From a bacterium (lineage in GTDB: Bacteria; Joyebacterota; Joyebacteria; Joyebacterales; Joyebacteraceae), in contig JAPEKQ010000007.1 of the NCBI GenBank assembly GCA_029990205.1, positions 52,955 through 116,954 on the forward strand: a stretch of 64,000 bases of DNA, in the 5' to 3' direction. The position numbers and the translations under genes were made by a program. The notes under the pieces were generated by a model. It saw only the letters and a list, made by a program, of their open reading frames with translations. It did no database searches and was not told the origin of the DNA. Numbering within the stretch: the stretch's first letter is position 1; every line of letters begins with the position of its first letter. Below, piece by piece: positions 15,919-24,418 of the stretch.

Positions 15919-17793
15919 CTAGCCAACGAAGATCGGTCGCTCCGAGAGCCTCGCGGACACGTTCAGCGGCTTGTATGGCTTGCCGGCGATCTTCTCTTCG
16001 ATGATCGCGTTGAGCGCCTCAATTGACATCTCTTCCTGCTCGCCGCCGCGGACGCGGACGGTGAGCTTCCCGCTCTCCATCTCGTTGTCGCCGACGACGC
16101 ACGTGAACGGGATCCAGTGGCGTCCGGCGTCCCGGATCTTCTTGCCGACGCTCATCTCGCGATCGTCGAAGTCGGTCCTGAACGGGATCTTCTTGACGAG
16201 CGCCTCGCAGAACTCGTTGTGGCGCTCGGCCACGGGGATGACTCTCACCTGCGTCGGCGCGAGCCAGACCGGCAGCATCGGGACTTCCTTCTTCTCGATC
16301 TTCATCGCCTGCTGTTCGAGGATGGCGCAGATGACACGGTCGATGGCGCCCGAGACGGAGGTGTGCATCAGAACCGGACGCTTCTTCTGTCCGTCCTCAT
16401 CGACGTAGTCGATGTCGAACCGTTCGGTGTTCTCGACGTCGATCTGGACGGTCGAGAGACAGAACGCCTTCCCCTGCGCGTCGACGAAATTGAACTCGAG
16501 CTTCGCGACGAAGTAGAAGAACCGCTGGTCCCAGATCTCGACGAGCATCGGTTTGTCGGCCTGCTTCGCGATCGAGCGTCCGAACTCCGGGTCCTCATCG
16601 AGGAAGTCGCGGACGAACCTGACGGCGACCTCGTAGTTGAGACCGAAGTCGTCGAGACACCTGGTCGAGAGCTCCATCTGCCGGAGGAACTCCTCGCGCG
16701 CCTGCACCAGGTCCTTGGTGAGCGTGTGGAGGTCGGGCATCGTGAAGGTGCGAAGGCGTCTCAGACCGGCGAGCTCGCCCGACTGCTCGCGCCGGAACGA
16801 GTAGTGGCTGACCTCGAAGAGCCGGCATGGGAGCATCCGGTGCGACAGCTGCATGTCGTGCTGCATCATGTACTGGCCGAAGCACGCGGCGAACCGGAGG
16901 AAGAACTCCTTCTGGTCCGAGATGACGACGTACTGCCGCGCCGGGAATCTGTTGAGATAGCTCTTCAGATTCGGGTGCTGGTAGTCGTACATGATCGGCG
17001 TTTCGACGCGCATCGCGCCGTACTCGTTCGTGAGCGCGCTGACGTGCTCCTCGCAGAGCCACTTGACCAGCTGGCCCTGCGGATACCACCGCATGTTGCC
17101 GCTGTCGGAGGCGGGCTCGTAGTCGACGAGCTCGAGACGCTTCATCAGCTCGATGTGGGCCGGCGGTTCGGTGACCGCGCGCGAGCCCTCGAACTCATAC
17201 TCGCACATGCACTTGAGTGCGTGGCTCGCGGACAGGTCGAAGTCACACGCCTCGACGTCGCCGCCGTCCGGCGTGTAGATGCGCCAGTCGGACTTGAGCT
17301 CGGCCTCGGCCTTGATCGCCTCGGACGCGTGTTCGTCCTCGGGCGCTCCCTTCTCGTCGGTCGGCGCGATGGTCTTCGCCAGCTCGGAGAGCGGGTGCCC
17401 CTTACAGGCGATGTCGAATCCCTTGTAGAACCCGAACGGCGCCTCGAGGACCTCGTAGTCGCCGGACGCGCTCATGAGCTCGCGGACCTTCGCGAGGACC
17501 TTGGTCGCCACGCGAGGGGAGGAGAGCTCACTTGAGAGGTGCGCGTACGGGTAGAGCATGACCGTCTTGACCGAGAGCTGCTTGGCCTGGTCGGTGATGG
17601 TGGCCGCCGCCTGTGACGCGACCGACTCGATGCCCTTCTCGTCGGTCTTCTCGGAGGCCATGAACGCGACGAGTGACTCGCCGCACTCGCCCTGCATCTG
17701 GCTCTCGTCGAGTTCGGCGAGCTTCGAGACGGCCGAGGTCTTCTCGGTGACGTGATAGCTGAACTTGTCAGCGTGGATCAGGAGGATACGCAT
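15919..17793 (-). CDS. thrS: Threonyl-tRNA synthetase, archaeal type
   Basis: The 624-residue protein does not begin with the TGS domain and N2 editing domain usual for bacteria. Residues 1-145 match the D-aminoacyl-tRNA-deacylase-like editing domain of archaeal ThrRS: MRILLIHADKFSYHV, VMLYPYAHLSSELS, EAPFGFYKGFDIACKGHP. The class II core follows, with RVETPIMYDYQHPNL, the motif 2 region FEVSHYSFRREQSGEL and a motif 3 region around TSVSGAIDRVICAILE. The C-terminal anticodon-binding domain has LPVWLAPTQVRVIPV. The whole enzyme is therefore probably of archaeal origin rather than a fusion. It has a possible promoter at 17875-17903. Whether the genome also holds a bacterial ThrRS cannot be seen here. 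Confidence 0.93.
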   Translation of the reverse strand: MRILLIHADKFSYHVTEKTSAVSKLAELDESQMQGECGESLVAFMASEKTDEKGIESVASQAAATITDQAKQLSVKTVMLYPYAHLSSELSSPRVATKVLAKVRELMSASGDYEVLEAPFGFYKGFDIACKGHPLSELAKTIAPTDEKGAPEDEHASEAIKAEAELKSDWRIYTPDGGDVEACDFDLSASHALKCMCEYEFEGSRAVTEPPAHIELMKRLELVDYEPASDSGNMRWYPQGQLVKWLCEEHVSALTNEYGAMRVETPIMYDYQHPNLKSYLNRFPARQYVVISDQKEFFLRFAACFGQYMMQHDMQLSHRMLPCRLFEVSHYSFRREQSGELAGLRRLRTFTMPDLHTLTKDLVQAREEFLRQMELSTRCLDDFGLNYEVAVRFVRDFLDEDPEFGRSIAKQADKPMLVEIWDQRFFYFVAKLEFNFVDAQGKAFCLSTVQIDVENTERFDIDYVDEDGQKKRPVLMHTSVSGAIDRVICAILEQQAMKIEKKEVPMLPVWLAPTQVRVIPVAERHNEFCEALVKKIPFRTDFDDREMSVGKKIRDAGRHWIPFTCVVGDNEMESGKLTVRVRGGEQEEMSIEALNAIIEEKIAGKPYKPLNVSARLSERPIFVG

Positions 17794-17874
17794 AGCAGAC
17801 CGTCTTCCTGCACCCGTCCGGATGGCTCGGGCGCCTCAGATCCTGGCAGTACCAATATCGGGAGATTTCGTCAC

Positions 17875-17903
17875 ATCGTATCACGGAATACTGGGTCCGG
17901 CAA
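17875..17903 (-). promoter_or_regulatory. Probable thrS promoter
   Basis: On the minus strand, TTGCCG and TACGAT are separated by 17 bp, giving a leader of about 75 nt. No T-box-like sequence was recognised in the leader. Confidence 0.45.
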
Positions 17904-17928
17904 GCGGGGGCAAGTCGCCTCCGGGGCC

Positions 17929-18960
17929 CTACTCCGCGTATGGCTCGTCGAAGCGGCTGTTCGGCTCGAGGTAGAGAAGCTCGCGGAAGTAGTCGAATAC
18001 GACCGTGAAGCGCATGAAGGCCGGGAGCCCGATGAGCATGTCCGTATTGCCTCCACCTTCAGGCGATTCGGTGAACACTGCCGGAGCGTCGGTGAGCGTG
18101 TAGCCGCCTACCGTGACACTCGCGACCGTCCCTCTGTATCCGTGAATCGGGCCCGAGGCGCCATATCCGAGCAGTTCACGCTCCGCATCCGGTCGCGTGA
18201 TGCCCGCCTCCTCATCGATGACCAGGTGGGCGACGTGGATGCCGCCGAGGTCGATGAAGAGCTCTGTGTCGATCGGTCGGCCGGGTTCGACCTCAAGGGT
18301 GACGGGGATGCTGTACGCGCCGACCGCGTCCCGCGTCATCGGGAGGGCGACACCGGTGCCGTCGTACTCGTAGGTCACCGGGTCGTGGAGTCGCACGACC
18401 ATCTCGTCGAAGTCGAACTCCGTGACGAAGTGCTTGAAGAAGCAGCCGCAGAGCTGGCCGGCCATCCCCGGGAACATCGCGGCGATGCCCTGCTCCTCCG
18501 GCGTGATGATGGCGGGTTGATCGGTGAACTCGATGTCGCCGAACCGGATGGTGATGTCCGATGCCGACATGGAGTCCAGGCCGTCGCCTTCGCCGGAGCC
18601 TGTGACCATGAGGTCCTGCTCGTACTCGACGCCGAGCGCATCGGTGAGGTCGCTGGTGTAGAACCAGAGCTCGTCCCACATCACCCCGTTATCGATGAGC
18701 ATCTTGATGGGCTGCCCGCCCATCTCCGCGTCGACCATGAGGTTCATCCCGAAGAAGTCGAACGGGATGACGACCGGCAACTCGTCACTCTGAATCGTGT
18801 AGCTGCCTGGGGGTGGGCCGAGATGCTCCGGAACGACCAGAGCGGCCGTCTGTGTGGAGCCGTCAGGGTCGGCGGAGTCAGGAGTACAGCCGTGAACTGC
18901 CAGTACGACGAGGACGACCGCGGCGAGCGCCGCCACGGTGGCATGAGGACGCAGACGCAA
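17929..18960 (-). CDS. Lipoprotein with retropepsin-like aspartic protease fold
   Basis: The 343-residue protein has a lipobox (AVHGC, Cys25). The rest looks like a double retropepsin-like fold, as in bacterial aspartyl-protease-family proteins: GGQPIKMLIDNGVMWDEL in the first half and IDTELFIDLGGIHVAHL in the second, each followed by VTVGGYTL-type strands. The usual D-T/S-G triads are replaced by D-N-G and D-L-G, so proteolytic activity is uncertain. It ends with LPAFMRFTVVFDY, a strand motif common to this family. It lies 27 bp downstream of the beta-helix gene on the same strand. Confidence 0.6.
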   Translation of the reverse strand: MRLRPHATVAALAAVVLVVLAVHGCTPDSADPDGSTQTAALVVPEHLGPPPGSYTIQSDELPVVIPFDFFGMNLMVDAEMGGQPIKMLIDNGVMWDELWFYTSDLTDALGVEYEQDLMVTGSGEGDGLDSMSASDITIRFGDIEFTDQPAIITPEEQGIAAMFPGMAGQLCGCFFKHFVTEFDFDEMVVRLHDPVTYEYDGTGVALPMTRDAVGAYSIPVTLEVEPGRPIDTELFIDLGGIHVAHLVIDEEAGITRPDAERELLGYGASGPIHGYRGTVASVTVGGYTLTDAPAVFTESPEGGGNTDMLIGLPAFMRFTVVFDYFRELLYLEPNSRFDEPYAE

Positions 18961-18987
18961 GGACTCTCCTCCGGAGATGTGTGGGCG

Positions 18988-20271
18988 TTATCGGTAGAGG
19001 CTCTTCAGCTGCCCCCAGCTGACCGGTGTCGTTCCCGGCGTCTCTTCGACCGACGTCGCCTGTCCGCCGCACGACGCGTCATCGCACCAGCCGGAATAAT
19101 CGACACACCAGGCGAGCCCACCGTTGTCCTCGCAATCGTAGATCTTGCCTGCGATCTCGAGCGGATCCTCCGTATCCCACCAGTTGCCGGTGAAGTCGAT
19201 CGTCAGGCGCTCCGGTGAAGTGACGACGAGAACCTCGTAGGTTGAGTCATCCGCGAAGTAGTTGCCGTTGAACTGCGGGGGTTCCCCGCCGTCGTGGACG
19301 CGGATGGCGGCGTCACACCCGTAGGAGAGGTTCCCGAAGAACGTGTTTCCGGTGAACACCGGAGGGTCGAGGCGGGAAGGAGTCTCCGCGAGATCGATGT
19401 CCACCGCGCCTCCGCCTGTGGTGATGGCGTAGTTGCCCGTGATGACGTTGTCCGAGACAACGCAGTCGCTCTCGAAGATGTAGATACCTCCCGCCCTGTC
19501 GGTCGCCGAGTTGTTGATGATGCGGTTTCCGGTGATCGAGATGTTGCTGCTCCCGTCCACCGCGATCCCGCCGCCGTCCAGAGCGTTGTTCCCTTCGATC
19601 TGACAGTTGACGATCTCCGCGAGATCGCAGGAGATATAGATGCCGCCGCCGATGCGGTCGAGCGCAGCCCAGTCGGCGCTGTTGCCGAGCAGGAAGCAGT
19701 CCTCCACGCGGAGCGTCCCGCCGTCGACTGAGATCCCGCCGCCGATGCCCGCGCGGTTGTTCTGGACCACGCTGTCGACAATGATCAGGTCGCTGCCGAC
19801 GCCGGCGATGCCTCCGCCGTGAGACTCCAGCGCGCTGCAGCTCGTCACCGAGACATCGCTGATCAGGACGTGCGCGCGGTCGCAGCGGATGCCGCCGCCG
19901 TGAACGTTGGAGTAGCCGCCGTCGAAGCTCAGCCCCTCAACTCTCGTGTCTGCGCCGACGTCCTCGCAGAACAGCACGGAGAATGGGTACGTGGATTCGT
20001 TGTGAACGATCGTCTGCTCGGGGCCGAGGTCGCCGCGGAGCGTCACACCGTCCGCGGCCGGTCCCATGTAGAGGTGCTCGTAGTATGTACCCGGAGCCAC
20101 GAGAACCGTGTCTCCGTACACCGCCGCATTGATCCCGTCCTGGATCAGTTCGTAGTCACCGCCGCCGGCCTGGTCGACGTGGATGATACCTGCCTGTGAG
20201 ATCGGGGCCGAGACGAAGAGGAGAGCTGCAAGGGAAAGCGGAAGGGCGAACTGCATCACTCTGGAAGCCAT
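18988..20271 (-). CDS. Secreted right-handed beta-helix protein with WG-type C-terminal tail
   Basis: The 427-residue protein has a signal peptide (residues 1-27, ending ISQA). Clear pectate-lyase-like beta-helix repeats follow: VDQAGGGDYELIQDGINAA, VLVAPGTYYEH, GGGISVDGGTLRVEDC, NNALDGGGIAVDGSSN. The DYELIQDGINAA start is the standard cap of this class. No lyase catalytic residues can be assigned. It ends with SVEETPGTTPVSWGQLKSLYR, matching the tail of the protein ending at 11406 at the W-G-x-x-K-x-L-aromatic-R positions. The ATG at 20271 follows AGGGGG and begins the signal peptide; longer upstream frames read as out-of-frame sequence. Confidence 0.8.
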   Translation of the reverse strand: MASRVMQFALPLSLAALLFVSAPISQAGIIHVDQAGGGDYELIQDGINAAVYGDTVLVAPGTYYEHLYMGPAADGVTLRGDLGPEQTIVHNESTYPFSVLFCEDVGADTRVEGLSFDGGYSNVHGGGIRCDRAHVLISDVSVTSCSALESHGGGIAGVGSDLIIVDSVVQNNRAGIGGGISVDGGTLRVEDCFLLGNSADWAALDRIGGGIYISCDLAEIVNCQIEGNNALDGGGIAVDGSSNISITGNRIINNSATDRAGGIYIFESDCVVSDNVITGNYAITTGGGAVDIDLAETPSRLDPPVFTGNTFFGNLSYGCDAAIRVHDGGEPPQFNGNYFADDSTYEVLVVTSPERLTIDFTGNWWDTEDPLEIAGKIYDCEDNGGLAWCVDYSGWCDDASCGGQATSVEETPGTTPVSWGQLKSLYR

Positions 20272-20309
20272 GGCGTCCCCCTTGGTGTGAGATGCTGTCG
20301 TTGAGCTCA

Positions 20310-20882
20310 TTATACCACGTTGTTCGCTCCCCGTCGCGATCGTTCGATGACCCGCACGAGCGCGGGGAGCAGCGCGATATGGATGGCCATGCCGATCCAG
20401 CCGGCGCCGAGCGCGCCGAGCGCGAGTGCCGTCGTGCGCGCGTTGATCCCGAGAAGCGGGGCCAGCCAGACGACCACCACGAACCAGACGGCGCGGCCGA
20501 TGATCATCGCGCCGATGAGCGCGAGGAGCGTCGGGGCGTAGCCGATCTCCTTCGTTCCGACGGGCTGCATCATCCGGGCGAACCACGGCCGCAGGAGTCC
20601 GGCGATGAGTCCGTACGTTCCGAGTTCGAAGAGCATCGGTATCATATAGAAGAACGTGGGGCGGCCGGTCAGCAGTCCCGAGAGCACGGGCGAGCCGATA
20701 CCGACGATGAGACCGCTGACGGGTCCGAGCAGCAGTCCGGCGAGGAACGTCGGGATGTGCATCGGCGAGAAGATCCTCCCGCCGAGCGGTATCATGTGAA
20801 AGACGATCGGCAGAACGACGCCGAGCGCGAGCAGAAGCGCGGTCCCCGTGATCATCCCCGTCGTCATCCGGCGCCCACTCAT
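20310..20882 (-). CDS. ECF transporter S component
   Basis: The 190-residue protein is very hydrophobic, with about five or six membrane segments. It has the S-component hallmarks FSPMHIPTFLAGLLLGP, GIGSPVLSGLLTG and MLFELGTYGLIAGLL. Such proteins bind a vitamin or metal and work with a shared EcfT/EcfA module encoded elsewhere. The start (20882) overlaps the stop of the FmdE-like gene by an ATGA, so the two are translationally coupled. That coupling suggests the ligand may be linked to FmdE function, for example a metal or cofactor, but the substrate is not known. Confidence 0.75.
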   Translation of the reverse strand: MSGRRMTTGMITGTALLLALGVVLPIVFHMIPLGGRIFSPMHIPTFLAGLLLGPVSGLIVGIGSPVLSGLLTGRPTFFYMIPMLFELGTYGLIAGLLRPWFARMMQPVGTKEIGYAPTLLALIGAMIIGRAVWFVVVVWLAPLLGINARTTALALGALGAGWIGMAIHIALLPALVRVIERSRRGANNVV

Positions 20883-21331
20883 CGGTTCTCTCCCGTCTCG
20901 GAGTTCACATCGTCCCCGGCACCGCTCGACATCGAGATCTCGAACAGCTTCTCCTCCGGCATTCCCCATATCTCAAGCGAGAAGACGTGCTGGTCGTCCT
21001 CACTGCACTCGTTCTCGATCCAGTCAAAGATGTCGCGTCTCAGCGCGACGGACAGCGTTCGATCGTCCTGGCGCGCGTCGATGCGCATCGCGCGCTCGTC
21101 GGTCACGGTCATGCCGCCGTTGCCCGTCGTGCATGGCGTCGACATCTGGATGCCGTCCGACAGACACGAGTAGGGAGGGACGCGTCCGGTGTGGACGTCG
21201 ATCTTCGTCCGGAACGGTTCGTCGCCGAACTCGCGGACGACGACGCGGCCCATTCTCAGGCCGACGACAAGGAACGGGCCGAGGTGCGTGTGGAACTCTG
21301 CGGCTCGTGTGAGTTCTTCGGGGAACTGCAA
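20879..21331 (-). CDS. FmdE-family protein
   Basis: The 150-residue protein matches the FmdE domain named after a subunit associated with formylmethanofuran dehydrogenase: FHTHLGPFLVVGLRMG at the N-terminus, then SDGIQMSTPCTTGNGGM with the conserved Cys. The usual C-terminal zinc ribbon is absent. The function of bacterial FmdE proteins is not settled; metal or molybdopterin-related roles have been suggested. The start is TTG at 21331 with AGGAGAAG upstream. It lies divergent from hypF and is coupled to the ECF S component. Confidence 0.75.
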   Translation of the reverse strand: MQFPEELTRAAEFHTHLGPFLVVGLRMGRVVVREFGDEPFRTKIDVHTGRVPPYSCLSDGIQMSTPCTTGNGGMTVTDERAMRIDARQDDRTLSVALRRDIFDWIENECSEDDQHVFSLEIWGMPEEKLFEISMSSGAGDDVNSETGENR

Positions 21332-21371
21332 GCGGCTTCTCCTGTTGGCGTACTCTGTGCCTCAGGCAGGC

Positions 21372-21377
21372 ATTATA
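21372..21377 (-). promoter_or_regulatory. Consensus -10 box for the FmdE-ECF unit
   Basis: A perfect TATAAT on the minus strand lies about 41 bp before the TTG start. The -35 region (TGGCGG) is poor, so this promoter may need an activator. Confidence 0.4.
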
Positions 21378-21433
21378 CACGCGTCCGGGGGGCTCCGCCA
21401 CCTGCGCCCCGGGGGGCCGGTTCACCCGTCGGG

Positions 21434-21474
21434 TTGCCCGGCCGTCCGGCGGGGGGTAGTATGGTAGTTCTACC
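21434..21474 (+). promoter_or_regulatory. Promoter and palindrome upstream of hypF
   Basis: TTGCCC and TAGTAT (21457-21462) are 17 bp apart. A palindrome, GGTAG-TT-CTACC (21463-21474), covers the predicted transcription start, a position suited to a repressor. Confidence 0.45.
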
Positions 21475-21499
21475 GATATCACTCCTGCAGGGGGCACGT

Positions 21500-24040
21500 G
21501 TGGCGGAGTCCTCATCAGAGAAGAACGTTCCGGTCTCCAGTCCCGGGCGGCACGCGGCGCGCTTCACCGTGCGCGGTGTGGTCCAGGGCGTGGGGTTCCG
21601 GCCGTTCGTCTACCGGATCGCGCACGAGACCAAGCTGGACGGGTGGGTCGTCAATTCGAGCCGCGGAGTCATCGTCGAGTGCGAGGGCACCGTCGACCAG
21701 CTTCGCGCCTTCGAGCGGGCGCTCGATCGTGAAGCGCCGCCGCTCGCCCGCATCGACTCCATCGAGCGCGACGAACTCGAGGTTCAGGGGTTCGAGGGCT
21801 TCGAGATCCGCAAGAGCGAGGCGGATGCGAACGAGATGACGCTCATCTGCCCGGACGTCGCCGTCTGTCCGGACTGTCTCCGCGAGTTCCTCGACGAGAC
21901 CGACCGCCGGCACCACTACCCGTTCATCAACTGCACCAACTGCGGGCCGCGCTTCTCTATCATAGAGGAGACGCCGTACGACCGCCCGAAGACCTCGATG
22001 AAGTCGTTCCCGATGTGCCCCGACTGCCTGCGCGAGTACGAGGATCCGCTCGACCGCCGATTTCACGCGCAGCCGAATGCGTGCCCGGTCTGCGGCCCGT
22101 CGCTCGAGCTCGTCGCGCCGCGCGATGCCGCGAGCGAGGCGAGCGAGCTGCTGCTCGGCCGGAGCTATCTGCGGATGCCGGATGACGTGGCCGCGTCGGA
22201 CGAGGCGGCACGAACGCGGTGGCTTCTCAGGCACGGCGCCATCGTCGGTGTCCGTGGGCTCGGCGGGTTCCACATCGCGGCGAGTGCCTCCATCGGCACG
22301 ACGGTCCGTGCGCTCCGCGAGAAGAAGAACCGCCCGGCGAAGCCGTTCGCCATCATGTGCCGCTCGCTTGATGTGGCGCGCCAGCTCGTGCATCTCGACC
22401 CGATCGAGGAGCAGGCGCTCACCAGTCCGTGGAGCCCGATCGTGCTCCTCAGGCGGAGGAAGGACGCGACGCGCGCGCTGGCCTCGAACGTGGCGCCGAA
22501 CAACAGCTACCTCGGTGTGATGCTTCCGTACGCTCCGCTTCATCACCTGCTCTTCGATGACGAACTCGAGGTGCTCGTGATGACGAGCGCCAACGTCTCG
22601 GGCGAACCGATCATCGCCGACGTCGAGACCGCGCTCGACCGGCTGGCCGGCATCACGCGCACGTTCCTGACGCACGACCGCGACATCGTCAACAGGAACG
22701 ACGACTCGATCGTCTACGTCGAGGTCGGGCGGCCGCTGATGAGCAGGCGGTCGCGCGGCTACGCGCCGTATCCCATCGACCTGCGTGAGCCGGAGCTGGC
22801 CGGTGATGCGGCCGGCGACGATGGCGACGGGCGCGACGGTGCCGGTGACGGTGCGGCCGGTGGTGGTAGGGCCGGCGATGATGGCGATGGGCGCGCGACG
22901 AGTGTGCCAACCGTTCTCGCGGCGGGCACCGAGCTCAAGAATTCGTTCACGCTTCTCGACGGGAGCCGCGCGTACGTCAGCCAGCACATCGGCGACATGG
23001 AGAACCAGGCGACGCTCGAGTTCTACGAGGAGATGCTCGAGCGGTTCCTCCGCTGGTTCCGGCTGACGCCGGGCGTGGTCGCGCACGATCTGCACCCTGA
23101 CTATCTCGCGACGCGGTTCGCGCGCCGCTACGCCGACGAGCACGACGTTCCGCTCGTCGGTGTCCAGCACCATCACGCGCACATCGCGTCGGTCATGGGC
23201 GAGAACGGCGTTACCGCGCCGGTCATCGGTCTCGCGCTCGACGGGACCGGGTACGGGACCGACGGCACCATCTGGGGCTGCGAGTTCATGCTCGCCGACC
23301 GGGGCGATTTCGAACGCGCTGGTCATCTCGCATACGTTCCGCTTCCGGGAGGAGATGCGGCGGTCCGTCATCCATACCGCGTCGCGCTTTCGCATCTTCA
23401 CGCGGCGGGCGAGGCGGATTCCGCTGAGTGGGGGAGACGGCTCTTCCCGCTTGTGGACGCCGGCGAGATCGACCTGGTCGCGCAGCAGATAGCGAAGCGC
23501 GTCAACTGCATCGACACATCGAGCGCGGGTCGGCTCTTTGACGCGGTCTCGGCGCTCCTCGGCGTCTGCACCGAGATCAGCTACGAGGCGCAGGCGGCCA
23601 TCGAGCTCGAGTCGCTCATCGACCGGTCAAGCGCCAGCGTCAACGGCGGTCCATACTACCCGTTCTCACTCGACCCGGGTCGCGACGAGCAGGGACGCGA
23701 ACGCGGGTTCGTCGTCGATGCCGGTCCCGCCATCCTGGCGGTGCTGGCCGACGTCGCGGCAGGGACCGACCGCGCCGTCATTGCCGAGGCGTTCCACAAC
23801 ACGGTCGCCCGGTTCTCGTTCGAGGCGGCCCGGTGGATCTCGCAGGTCTCCGGGATCACGACCGTCGCCCTCGCAGGCGGGGTCTTCCAGAACCGCTACC
23901 TGCTGGTCTCGCTGGTTGAGCTTCTCGAGCGGGGCGGGTTCCGCGTGCTCCTCAATCGGGAGGTTCCCACTAATGACGGGGGCGTCTCGCTGGGGCAGGC
24001 GGTCGTGGGTGGCGAGCGGGCGCGGCGCGGGCTAGAATAG
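21500..24040 (+). CDS. hypF: Carbamoyltransferase HypF, hydrogenase maturation
   Basis: The 846-residue protein has all HypF domains in order. Acylphosphatase (about 12-100): RGVVQGVGFRPFVYR. Two zinc-finger modules: CPDCLREF with CTNCGPRFS, and CPDCLREY with CPVCGP. A YrdC-like domain (about 205-430). A Kae1-like carbamoyltransferase domain (about 470-846) with QHHHAHIASVMGENG and GLALDGTGYGTDG. HypF makes thiocarboxamide on HypE for the CN ligands of NiFe hydrogenase. A 40-residue Gly/Asp-rich linker (22788-22910) makes it longer than usual. GTG at 21500 follows AGGGGG; long in-frame sequence upstream overlaps the FmdE gene and is not hypF. Confidence 0.95.
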   Translation: MAESSSEKNVPVSSPGRHAARFTVRGVVQGVGFRPFVYRIAHETKLDGWVVNSSRGVIVECEGTVDQLRAFERALDREAPPLARIDSIERDELEVQGFEGFEIRKSEADANEMTLICPDVAVCPDCLREFLDETDRRHHYPFINCTNCGPRFSIIEETPYDRPKTSMKSFPMCPDCLREYEDPLDRRFHAQPNACPVCGPSLELVAPRDAASEASELLLGRSYLRMPDDVAASDEAARTRWLLRHGAIVGVRGLGGFHIAASASIGTTVRALREKKNRPAKPFAIMCRSLDVARQLVHLDPIEEQALTSPWSPIVLLRRRKDATRALASNVAPNNSYLGVMLPYAPLHHLLFDDELEVLVMTSANVSGEPIIADVETALDRLAGITRTFLTHDRDIVNRNDDSIVYVEVGRPLMSRRSRGYAPYPIDLREPELAGDAAGDDGDGRDGAGDGAAGGGRAGDDGDGRATSVPTVLAAGTELKNSFTLLDGSRAYVSQHIGDMENQATLEFYEEMLERFLRWFRLTPGVVAHDLHPDYLATRFARRYADEHDVPLVGVQHHHAHIASVMGENGVTAPVIGLALDGTGYGTDGTIWGCEFMLADRGDFERAGHLAYVPLPGGDAAVRHPYRVALSHLHAAGEADSAEWGRRLFPLVDAGEIDLVAQQIAKRVNCIDTSSAGRLFDAVSALLGVCTEISYEAQAAIELESLIDRSSASVNGGPYYPFSLDPGRDEQGRERGFVVDAGPAILAVLADVAAGTDRAVIAEAFHNTVARFSFEAARWISQVSGITTVALAGGVFQNRYLLVSLVELLERGGFRVLLNREVPTNDGGVSLGQAVVGGERARRGLE
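22811..22895 (+). repeat. Imperfect direct repeat in the hypF linker
   Basis: Two 25-bp copies, at 22811 and 22871, start exactly 60 bp apart and differ at two third-codon positions. They encode the Gly/Asp-rich linker, so the insert probably grew by in-frame duplication. Confidence 0.6.
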
Positions 24041-24085
24041 AAGTCGGGAGAGGTTCCCTTTTCGGCACCCCTTGGAGAGAAGCAC

Positions 24086-24418
24086 ATGATTCACATCATC
24101 CGAGAGAAAGCCGCTGCAGCACAGCTGGCCGAGATGCTTGAGGAACTTGAGAACTACATCAAGCTGGCGGTTGATGTTGAGAGAGGTGTGCTCGCCGGAG
24201 GTGGTGCCATGCACGCTGACTGCGAGACCGCACTGCTCGAGGACGGGAGCAGGCAGAGAGACATCTGGGGAGCGGACTGGATTCCGTCTTCTCAAGAGGT
24301 GACGTACGAGTCTCTCATCAACCTGCGACCAGGACAGGGCAATCTCTCGATGGAACTGATGGATGAGGATCTGCGTGTGAAGGTGCGTCAGGTCGCGAGC
24401 GCACTTCTGGGAGAGTGA
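24086..24418 (+). CDS. DUF5674-family protein
   Basis: The 110-residue protein matches the small conserved family DUF5674. It opens with MIHIIREKAAAAQLAEMLEE and continues with YIKLAVDVERGVLAGGG, MHADCETALLEDGSRQ and DIWGADWIP. The family has no established function. The gene lies between hypF and hypC and its stop overlaps the ATG of the following small gene (TGATG), so these two form a coupled pair. Base composition is visibly lower in GC than in the hyp genes, which suggests a separate insertion. Confidence 0.8.
   Translation: MIHIIREKAAAAQLAEMLEELENYIKLAVDVERGVLAGGGAMHADCETALLEDGSRQRDIWGADWIPSSQEVTYESLINLRPGQGNLSMELMDEDLRVKVRQVASALLGE

Noticed and set aside
20987..21499. N-terminal extension of hypF upstream of 21500
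   Set aside because: The extension covers the divergent FmdE gene in antisense and shows no HypF homology. A good ribosome site and promoter precede 21500.
21515..23401. Long minus-strand open frame opposite hypF
   Set aside because: A mirror frame of hypF; all conserved motifs are on the plus strand.
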